A DNA stretch of 31,480 nt. It comes from DASVHS01 sp036001325 (GTDB lineage: Bacteria > Acidobacteriota > Thermoanaerobaculia > Gp7-AA8). Both the position numbers and the translations under genes were made by a program. Below, one piece after another: positions 19,901 through 25,418 of this stretch (the stretch's first letter is position 1; every line of letters starts with the position of its first letter). The notes beneath the pieces are model-generated. The model saw nothing but the letters and a program-made list of their open reading frames with translations. It did no database searches and had not been told where the DNA came from. The stretch spans positions 1 through 31,480 of the forward strand of contig DASYUK010000011.1 of NCBI GenBank assembly GCA_036001325.1. Reading direction: 5' to 3'.

Positions 19901-20597
19901 ATCCCGCGATCGCCTGCGAGTCGGCACCGACTTCGTGGCACTCAGAGATGTAGGAGTCGATGACCGCAGTCCACGCGCTGTTCATCGCGACCCCGCGGCG
20001 CATGTTGTTGTTGGGTTGGCCGTGGATGTAGACGCGGTCCAGAATCAGATAGGAAGGAACGCCGCTCGAGCTCTGATAGTCGGTACCGAAGTAGACCAGG
20101 CCGTAACTCATGCTGAGATTCGCGGCCGTTGTGATTTCCACACCGACGAATCTGTAGTGATGGGCTCCCGCAGCGGTCTGCAGCGCCGGGATCGTGTCAT
20201 TCGCGACGATCTTCGGTAATACCGATGCATAGCTTGGTGTGATGCGCCGGCCCTGCGCGGGAAGGCTGCTATCCGGCGAGGAGGTGCGAACCACAATCCA
20301 TCCGTTGCCGTTCTTTGCACCGAGGGTGAAGCTCCCGCTGTAGGTCGCACCGGCCTGCAGCGTGATCGTGTCGCCCAACTGCGCTCGATCGAGCGCACCC
20401 TGGAAATCACCACCAGCAGGCACGGAAATCGTCGTACCCGTTTGCGCGGGATACGAAGTATCAACGGAATTCTGAGGAAGCGTCGGCAAGACCTGCCCGC
20501 GCGTTTCGGGAACGGTGCCGGCGGCAAATCCAATGAGCACCGCTGCCGGGAAAAAAGCCCGCCTTACTAACGTCTGCCACTGACTACCTGCGATCAT
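16962..20597 (-). CDS. secreted beta-helix protein with Ig-like and triple CBM6 domains
   Basis: This 1211-residue protein begins with a signal peptide (RRAFFPAAVLIGFAAG, residues 12-27). A parallel beta-helix (about 40-530) is homologous to the 553-residue operon protein, sharing runs such as AGAHHYRFVG and AGENVIFGGADP. A proline-rich linker GNPPPPPPADTTPP leads to an Ig-like domain (about 547-640), CBM6 copy 1 (643-798), a second Ig-like domain (800-895), CBM6 copy 2 (898-1053) and CBM6 copy 3 (1056-1211). The CBM6 hallmarks EAEDFDKGGEGIAYHD and TGEWLEYTINV occur in each, with slight variation. The likely role is binding and perhaps cutting or modifying an extracellular polysaccharide. AGGGG lies about 8 bases before the ATG and a sigma-54-like promoter lies further upstream. 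No PEP-CTERM tail is present. Confidence 0.88.
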   Translation of the reverse strand: MIAGSQWQTLVRRAFFPAAVLIGFAAGTVPETRGQVLPTLPQNSVDTSYPAQTGTTISVPAGGDFQGALDRAQLGDTITLQAGATYSGSFTLGAKNGNGWIVVRTSSPDSSLPAQGRRITPSYASVLPKIVANDTIPALQTAAGAHHYRFVGVEITTAANLSMSYGLVYFGTDYQSSSGVPSYLILDRVYIHGQPNNNMRRGVAMNSAWTAVIDSYISECHEVGADSQAIAGWNGPGPFKIVNNYLEGAGENVIFGGADPSITNLVPADIEIRGNHVNKPLRWKSGDPSYDGSQWSIKNLLELKNARRVLIDGNIFEHNWIAAQSGFGILFTPRNQSGGAPWSAVEDVTFTDNIVRHSAQGVNMLGWDDINSSQQMKRVLVRNDVWEDVSLRLFQVRNGTVYVTIDHNTAFQGGEFIVGDPAPNLNFYYTNNIQPNNQYGMGGTGTFGNPSATLSQFYPGAVFRRNVIQGGDASAYPPDNFFPLTMADVRFVDLAGGNYHLATSSPYKNAGTDGKDVGADIDAVNAATAGVLNGTTPGNPPPPPPADTTPPSVAITAPANGATVLGTTTISADASDNVGVAGVKFFVDGSIVGAEDTSAPFSVSWDSTKVANGSHTLTAVARDAAGNTTTSAPRNVTVSNPPPTQSPFTGTPFAVPGQFEVEDFDKGGEGIAYHDLALGNQGGLYRLTEDVDIISPYAGGYAVNNFQTGEWLEYTINVTQSGTYRIEALVSSMYTTSQYHVEIDGIDKTGAVGVPNTGAWGTFQWVGKDGISLSAGQHILRITADVEYFNLDAIRLSLSGPPPDTTPPTVAITAPANGATVLGPTTISANASDNVGVAGVQFWCDGTKVGAEDTAAPYSVSWDTTKVANGSHTLTAVARDAAGNTSTSAPVNVTVSNASTQSPFTGTPFAVPGQFEAEDFDKGGEGIAYHDLASGNQGGLYRLTEDVDIISPYTGGYAVNNFQTGEWLEYTINVTQSGTYRIEALVSSMYTTSQYHVEIDGTDKTGAVVVPNTGSWGTFQWVGKDGIMLAAGQHVLRITADVEYFNLDAIRLSTNGQLPYLGLPFAVPGQFEAEDFDKGGEGIAYHDLTSGNLGGLYRTGEDVDIISPYAGGYAVNNFQTGEWLEYTINVTQSGTYRVEALISSTSTNGKFHIDVDGVDVTGMINVPNTGAWGTFQWVAKNGNGIALTAGQHVLRIEADAQYCNLDAIRIN
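16970..18960 (-). repeat. internal CBM6 and Ig-like coding repeats
   Basis: The 3' half of the large secreted-protein gene holds three nearly identical CBM6-coding copies (about 16970-17430, 17435-17900 and 18205-18665) and two Ig-like copies (about 17905-18200 and 18675-18960). Matching points, such as ATTCTCCGGTCTGG and its variant, fall at 17231, 17699 and 18467. The spacings are therefore 468 bases (CBM6 alone) and 768 bases (CBM6 plus Ig-like), both multiples of three. Near-identity at DNA level points to recent duplication or gene conversion. Confidence 0.85.
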
Positions 20598-20655
20598 TGA
20601 AAGATCCCCTTCGCTACCCTCTTTTATGCCTTATCCCCGTCATTAAGGACATACG

Positions 20656-20676
20656 TTAGGCAATATGCACGCCAAG
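20656..20676 (-). promoter_or_regulatory. sigma-54 (-24/-12) promoter
   Basis: Read on the minus strand, the site is TTGGCGTGCATATTGCCT. TGGC and TTGC are separated by 7 bases, which is the exact spacing of the sigma-54 consensus TGGCAC-N5-TTGC. The predicted transcription start is near 20648, about 50 bases before the ATG at 20597. This implies control by RpoN and an enhancer-binding activator; neither gene is in the window. Confidence 0.65.
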
Positions 20677-20737
20677 AAATGTGTTCCGGCACGAGCTCAA
20701 CTGAAGAGGAGGAAAAAGGCGGGACGTCGAAGGGACG

Positions 20738-21238
20738 CTATTTCTCCGGGCAGTTGACCGGAGAGCTCTTCGCCGCGTTGATGTAGCTTTCGAAGTCGGG
20801 CGAGACCAGTCGCGTGACCGGTGCGTAAATGCCGTCGGTCAACTCTCCCGTGTCTCCGATCACCGACGCGCCGGAGATTCGAAAGCGCAGTTGCGCGTGA
20901 TCGCACAGGACGCCGGCGTTCTGCGGCGAGACCATCTGCCGCCTCACTTTGACGTCCGCTCCGTGCTGCTCCCAGCGACCGATCGCGATGACGTGCTTCG
21001 CCCCTGATACGATGTACACGCTGGTATCCGGCTGTTCGATCACGGTGCAATGATGCTCGACGTATTCGTGACTGGCGCGAAACGAGATGAACGTCGCCTG
21101 CGCTGTCCGAACGGAAGTGCCATCCCCGCGAGGATGCTCGGTCCAGGCACCGTTGACGCGCCAGAGCAATGTGTTCGTAGGGACGGGCGTCCGGTGACAC
21201 GCACAGAGAATCAGTACCGCAATGAGGCAGCGTTTCAT
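20738..21238 (-). CDS. small predicted lipoprotein, unknown function
   Basis: The 166-residue product starts with MKRCLIAVLILCACHR, a short lipoprotein signal peptide whose lipobox is most likely LCAC (lipid-bearing Cys14), though Cys12 is possible. The rest is a soluble beta-rich domain without a recognised family; Cys residues occur near 64, 112 and 163. Its ATG overlaps the leuS stop as ATGA, so it is translated from the leuS transcript. In many Gram-negative bacteria the gene after leuS encodes the LPS-assembly lipoprotein LptE. This sequence does not clearly look like LptE, so that remains only a positional suggestion. About 140 bases separate it from the large secreted-protein gene downstream, and I see only the sigma-54 promoter there. 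Confidence 0.75.
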   Translation of the reverse strand: MKRCLIAVLILCACHRTPVPTNTLLWRVNGAWTEHPRGDGTSVRTAQATFISFRASHEYVEHHCTVIEQPDTSVYIVSGAKHVIAIGRWEQHGADVKVRRQMVSPQNAGVLCDHAQLRFRISGASVIGDTGELTDGIYAPVTRLVSPDFESYINAAKSSPVNCPEK

Positions 21239-23805
21239 CGCACCACGACGTTCACGAGCTTGCCGGGCACGTAGATCGTTTTCACGATCTCTTTGCCGGC
21301 GACCCAGTTCTGGATTTTTTCGTTCGAGCGGACCGCGGCCATGACCACGTCTTCGACGGGAGGATTGGGGACTTCGATCTGTCCGCGCAGCTTTCCGTTG
21401 ACCTGCACGACGATCGTGACGACGTCCTCCCGCATCAGAGAAGGATCAGCGACGGGCCACTTCGAGGTGAGGATGAATCCCTCCTGACCGTACATCTCCC
21501 AGATCTCCTCGGTGAGGTGCGGCGCGAAGGGATGGAGCATCTGCAGCAGAGTCGTGTAGACCTCGCGGATGCGTCCGTCGCGGCCGCCGGCGGCGAGGTA
21601 TTCGCCGATGGCATTCGACAGTTCCATCAATGAAGAGATGGCTGTGTTGAATTCGAAGCGCTCGAATCGGCGCGTGACGCCGTCGATGGTCTGGTGCATC
21701 TTGCGGATCACTCGGTCGATGTCGCCGGTGCCGTTACTGTCGGTATGAATGTCGATGATCTGCGTGCCCATGTTCCAGACGCGGCCGAGGAATCGGTAGG
21801 CGCCGATGACCCCTTCGTCCGACCAGGCGGCTTCTTTTTCCGGCGGCGCGATGAAGAGCGTGTAGACGCGCTCCGTGTCCGCTCCATATTTCTCGATCAG
21901 CTCATCCGGCGGCACAACGTTGAAGCGCGACTTCGACATCTTCCCCACTTCGGCGACCAGCTCCGCCTGGCCACGGTAGGCCTTGCCGTGACGAATCTCC
22001 ACCTCATCGAGCGGCACCCAGTTCATATTCTGTGACGGGTCGCGATAGCCTTCCTTGGTGATCACGCCCTGATTGAAGAGACGCAGAAACGGTTCCTCGA
22101 TCTGTGTGAGGCCGAGGTCGTGGAGCGTGCGGCAGATGAATCGCGCATACAGAAGGTGAAGGATGGCGTGCTCGATGCCGCCGATGTACTGATCGACCGG
22201 CAGCCATCGATTGACGAGCTTCGAGTCGAAGATCTTCGTCGAGTCGTGGGACGAGATGAAACGCGCGTAATACCACGATGAGTCGACGAATGTGTCCATC
22301 GTGTCGGTCTCGCGCAGCGCCGCGCCGCCGCATTGCGGACACTGAACGTTCACAAACGCTTCGTGCTTCGCCAGCGGGTTTCCTTCGCGTCCTGTGAAGG
22401 GGACGTCGAGCGGTAGCGTGACCGGCAGATCTCGCTCCGGCACCGGCACGAGCCCGCATCGATCGCAGTAGATCATCGGGATCGGCGTGCCCCAGTAGCG
22501 CTGGCGTGAGATCAGCCAGTCGCGCAGCCGGTAGCGGATGGTCTTTTTTCCGATTCCACGGCGCTCGATCTCGTCACTGATCCTTTCGATGGCGTTCGGC
22601 GGGGTGAGGCCGGTGATCAGGCCGGAGTTGATGATCACCGCGGAGTCATCTTTGACGGTGAAGGCTTCGTGGAGGACAGGCGCCTCGCCTGTCGGGACAG
22701 GCGGGGGCGCCTGTCCTCCACTGGGTTGAATCACCACACGGATCGGCAGTCCATACTGCTTCGCGAATTCGAAATCGCGCTGATCGTGCGCCGGCACCGA
22801 CATGATCGCGCCCGTGCCGTATTGCATCAGCACGAAGTTGCCGAGCCAGATCGGGATCTCTTCGTTCGTGAAGGGATTGATCGCGTACTCTCCTGTGAAG
22901 CGCCCTTCCTTCCCTGATTCCTGACGCTCGAGATTGCTCTGATTGCGAACGCCGTTGATCCACTCTTCGATCGCAGCGCGCTCCGGATGATCGGCGATCA
23001 GCGCCGGTACGTCCGGATGTTCCGGCGCCAGCACCATGAATGTTGCGCCGAAGATCGTGTCGGGACGCGTGGTGAAGACCCGAATGGGGCACCCCAATGA
23101 GGAAACCGGGAAGTCGACGTCCGCTCCGATCGACCTTCCGATCCAGTTCCGCTGCATCACCTTCACCTTCTCCGGCCAGTGCCCGAGTCGATCGAGATCG
23201 GCGTCGAGGCGATCGGCGTAGTCGGTGATCTTGAAAAACCATTGGGAGAGCTCGCGCTGCTCGACGATGCTGCCGCAGCGCTCGCAGCGGCCGTCGATGA
23301 CCTGCTCGTTGGCGAGAACGGTCAGATCCTGCGGGCACCAGTTCACCGGCGCCGTGCCGCGATACGCGAGACCGCGCTTGTAGAGCTGGAGGAACAGCCA
23401 CTGGTTCCATCGGTAATACTCGGGATCGCATGAAGCCAGCTCCTTCGACCAGTCATACAGAATGCCCCAGCGCTCGAACTGCTTCTTCTCGCGCGCGATG
23501 TTCGACAGCGTCCATTCGCGCGGATGGATCCCGCGTTTGATGGCCGCGTTTTCGGCCGGGAGTCCGAACGCATCCCATCCCATCGGATTGAGTGCCGCAC
23601 GTCCCTGCATGCGGAAGTAGCGATAGAGCGCGTCGCCGAGGATGTAGTTGCGCCCGTGTCCGACATGAAGGTCGCCGGAGGGGTACGGGAACATGTTCAG
23701 CATATAAAACTTCTCGCCGGGCGCAGTGACATCGATCTCCGCGAGCTTCGCGTCGGCCCATCTCTTCTGCCACTTCAGTTCGATTTCGCCGGGGTGATAC
23801 GCCAT
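21235..23805 (-). CDS. leuS: leucyl-tRNA synthetase
   Basis: The 856-residue enzyme charges tRNA-Leu with leucine. The class I HIGH motif appears as HVGH in YPSGDLHVGHGRNYILGD (residues 41-58). The CP1 editing domain has TTRPDTIFGATFMVLAPEHP near 250. The synthetase core continues with YRLRDWLISRQRYWG, and the second signature is KMSKS near residue 622. Cys pairs (DGRCERCGS, YCDRCG, VQCPQCGG) form zinc ribbons. Between VIQP and AFTVKDD, in the loop that closes the editing region, the protein carries a proline-rich insert (GGQAPPPVPTGEAPVLHE) encoded by a palindromic DNA element. It is transcribed after dtd (16-base gap) and before the lipoprotein gene. Confidence 0.98.
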   Translation of the reverse strand: MAYHPGEIELKWQKRWADAKLAEIDVTAPGEKFYMLNMFPYPSGDLHVGHGRNYILGDALYRYFRMQGRAALNPMGWDAFGLPAENAAIKRGIHPREWTLSNIAREKKQFERWGILYDWSKELASCDPEYYRWNQWLFLQLYKRGLAYRGTAPVNWCPQDLTVLANEQVIDGRCERCGSIVEQRELSQWFFKITDYADRLDADLDRLGHWPEKVKVMQRNWIGRSIGADVDFPVSSLGCPIRVFTTRPDTIFGATFMVLAPEHPDVPALIADHPERAAIEEWINGVRNQSNLERQESGKEGRFTGEYAINPFTNEEIPIWLGNFVLMQYGTGAIMSVPAHDQRDFEFAKQYGLPIRVVIQPSGGQAPPPVPTGEAPVLHEAFTVKDDSAVIINSGLITGLTPPNAIERISDEIERRGIGKKTIRYRLRDWLISRQRYWGTPIPMIYCDRCGLVPVPERDLPVTLPLDVPFTGREGNPLAKHEAFVNVQCPQCGGAALRETDTMDTFVDSSWYYARFISSHDSTKIFDSKLVNRWLPVDQYIGGIEHAILHLLYARFICRTLHDLGLTQIEEPFLRLFNQGVITKEGYRDPSQNMNWVPLDEVEIRHGKAYRGQAELVAEVGKMSKSRFNVVPPDELIEKYGADTERVYTLFIAPPEKEAAWSDEGVIGAYRFLGRVWNMGTQIIDIHTDSNGTGDIDRVIRKMHQTIDGVTRRFERFEFNTAISSLMELSNAIGEYLAAGGRDGRIREVYTTLLQMLHPFAPHLTEEIWEMYGQEGFILTSKWPVADPSLMREDVVTIVVQVNGKLRGQIEVPNPPVEDVVMAAVRSNEKIQNWVAGKEIVKTIYVPGKLVNVVVR
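22669..22721. repeat. palindromic element inside leuS
   Basis: The outer arms GTGGAGGACAGGCGCC (22669-22684) and GGCGCCTGTCCTCCAC (22706-22721) are perfect reverse complements. Between them lies an inner hairpin, CGCCTGTC (22686-22693) and GACAGGCG (22696-22703). The unit GACAGGCG therefore appears four times in alternating orientation. It is in frame with leuS and encodes the proline-rich loop. The layout resembles a mobile REP-like or MITE-like palindrome. Confidence 0.8.
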
Positions 23806-23821
23806 GCGCCGCGAGTATAAG

Positions 23822-24259
23822 TTACGTTTCGTAGATGAACGTGACGGGGCCGTCGTTCTCCAACGCGACGATCATGAACTCGCGAAAGCGGCCGGTGCGA
23901 ACGTCGATGCCGGTCGCGGCGAGCTCGCGCACGAACAGCTCGAACATCGCCTTCGCCCTCTCCGGCTCCTCGGCCTTGTCGAAGCCGGGACGCCGGCCGC
24001 GCTCGAGCGAGCCGGCGAGCGTGAACTGCGACACTGCCAGGATCGCGCCGCCACCCTCCGAAACGTCGCGATTCATCTTTCCCGCATCATCGCTGAAGAT
24101 GCGCAGCTCGCGGATCTTCTTCGCCGCATCGCGCATCTGCTGCTCGCTGTCGCCTTTCTCCACCGCGGCGAGGACGAGCATCCCGTTGCCGATCTGCGAC
24201 ACGAGCTCGTCGCCCACCCTCACCGATGCGCTCCTCACGCGCTGAATGACGCATTTCAT
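23822..24259 (-). CDS. dtd: D-aminoacyl-tRNA deacylase
   Basis: The 145-residue length is normal for the family, which removes D-amino acids (and glycine from tRNA-Ala) from mischarged tRNAs in the cytoplasm. The N-terminus MKCVIQRVRSASVRV is typical. The active-site segment AVSQFTLAGS has Ser76 and Thr79, and the cis Gly-Pro segment NDGPVTF is near the C-terminus. The usual RPSF is RPGF here. It lies 16 bases upstream of leuS, so the two tRNA quality-related genes probably share a transcript. Only 29 bases separate it from the divergent gene at 24289. Confidence 0.96.
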   Translation of the reverse strand: MKCVIQRVRSASVRVGDELVSQIGNGMLVLAAVEKGDSEQQMRDAAKKIRELRIFSDDAGKMNRDVSEGGGAILAVSQFTLAGSLERGRRPGFDKAEEPERAKAMFELFVRELAATGIDVRTGRFREFMIVALENDGPVTFIYET

Positions 24260-24288
24260 CGAGTGCGGATTGTAGTTACCATGTCTCG

Positions 24289-24912
24289 ATGTACGCTGGC
24301 GAACGGTTCAATGCCATCACGCACCTCATCGGCGCGGTCCTCGCCATCGGCGGGACCGCATCACTGATTCTGCTCGCCCGCGACCGCGGCAACGCGCGCG
24401 CCATCACCGCGTTCTCGATCTACGGCGCGATGATGATCCTGCTCTACGTCAGCTCAACGCTGTATCACAGCCTCCGCGGCAGGGCAAAGCAGATCTTCCA
24501 CGTGTTCGATCACTGCGCGATCTATCTGCTCATCGCTGGAACCTACACGCCGTTCACTCTGCTCGTGCTTCGCGGCGCATGGGGGTGGTGGCTCTTCGGC
24601 ATCGTTTGGGCGCTGGCCATTGCGGGAATCGCCAAAGACGTCTTCTTTCACAATCGCTTTCGCATGATCTCGTTCGTTTTGTACGTGCTGATGGGATGGC
24701 TCGTGGTCGTGGCATTCGGTCCGTTGCAGCGGAGTCTTCCGGCGTCGGGGATCGCGTGGCTCGCGGCGGGCGGCATCGTCTACACCGCCGGGATTGTCTT
24801 CTTCGCCCTGTCGAAGCACATCGTTCATACGCACGGCTTGTGGCACCTGTGCGTCATGGGTGGAAGCGTTTGTCACTACGTCGCGGTGCTGCGTTACGTC
24901 GCGATGGCGTAG
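24289..24912 (+). CDS. hemolysin III / PAQR family membrane protein
   Basis: The 207-residue protein has about seven membrane helices. It carries the PAQR/hemolysin III signatures: SSTLYHS near residue 57, FDHCAIYLLIAGTYTPF near 80, and HGLWHLCVMGGSVCHYVAV near the C-terminus. The conserved His residues are the presumed zinc ligands. Members (YqfA/TrhA) are inner-membrane proteins linked to membrane-lipid homeostasis, and the hemolysin name is historical. It is transcribed alone, divergently from dtd. Its last 19 bases overlap the convergent DinB-like gene. Confidence 0.94.
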   Translation: MYAGERFNAITHLIGAVLAIGGTASLILLARDRGNARAITAFSIYGAMMILLYVSSTLYHSLRGRAKQIFHVFDHCAIYLLIAGTYTPFTLLVLRGAWGWWLFGIVWALAIAGIAKDVFFHNRFRMISFVLYVLMGWLVVVAFGPLQRSLPASGIAWLAAGGIVYTAGIVFFALSKHIVHTHGLWHLCVMGGSVCHYVAVLRYVAMA

Positions 24913-25418
24913 CGCTCGCGCAGCACGCGCAGGTGGTGCCGCTCGTGACCGAGGGCGGTGTACGCGAGGGCGCGGACGGTGATGCTCGCGTTATTGGCGA
25001 TGCCGCTTCGCTCCCACGCCTCGTCATCGAGCGAGCGAAAGAGCGCGATCGTCGAACGGCGGACGAGGCCGAGGCTCTCGACGCGCTGCCGCAGCGTCGA
25101 CGAGTCGAATGCCGCCGTCTGCATCCATTCGTTTTGATCGAAGCCGGGAAGCGGCTGTTTCTCCCCTCTGGCGAACGACAGCGCGCGGTACGCGAACACG
25201 CGCTCGGAGTCTTCGATATGTCCGACGACCTGGCGGATCGACCACTTGTCGGGCTCGTAGCGATAACCGCCGCGCGACTCGTCGACCTTCGCCAGCAGCT
25301 TCTGCGTCTCAGCGGCCTGGCTCTCCAGCGCACCGATGATGTCGGTTTCCGGGACGAGATCGATGTATCGCGAGAAATAAGGAGCGTGTTCGGAGGAGTC
25401 GGGACGCCGCTGCTTCAT
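24894..25418 (-). CDS. DinB-like four-helix metal protein
   Basis: The 174-residue protein has the DinB/YfiT-type helical-bundle pattern. A metal-ligand candidate His lies in VVGHIEDSERVFAYRAL near residue 67, and the paired His residues lie in TALGHERHHLRVLRERY near 156-162. Members include thiol-dependent transferases and many proteins of unknown role. The start at 25418 is preferred because its ATG overlaps the stop of the phosphatase gene as ATGA. An in-frame ATG at 25427 would add three residues. Its role in this gene group is unknown. Confidence 0.85.
   Translation of the reverse strand: MKQRRPDSSEHAPYFSRYIDLVPETDIIGALESQAAETQKLLAKVDESRGGYRYEPDKWSIRQVVGHIEDSERVFAYRALSFARGEKQPLPGFDQNEWMQTAAFDSSTLRQRVESLGLVRRSTIALFRSLDDEAWERSGIANNASITVRALAYTALGHERHHLRVLRERYAIAT

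Noticed and set aside
18753..20219. A 488-codon open frame on the + strand opposite the large secreted-protein gene
   Set aside because: It has no recognisable family and lies wholly antisense to a strongly supported gene with signal peptide, homology to a neighbour and a promoter; long shadow frames are common at this GC content.
11843..20597. PEP-CTERM sorting signals on the secreted proteins
   Set aside because: Neither beta-helix protein ends with a VPEP-like motif, membrane helix and basic tail, so exosortase processing of these two is not supported.
20598..20737. A c-di-GMP or other riboswitch in the leader of the large secreted-protein gene
   Set aside because: The predicted leader is only about 50 bases and no conserved riboswitch core was recognised; the sigma-54 promoter explains the gap better.
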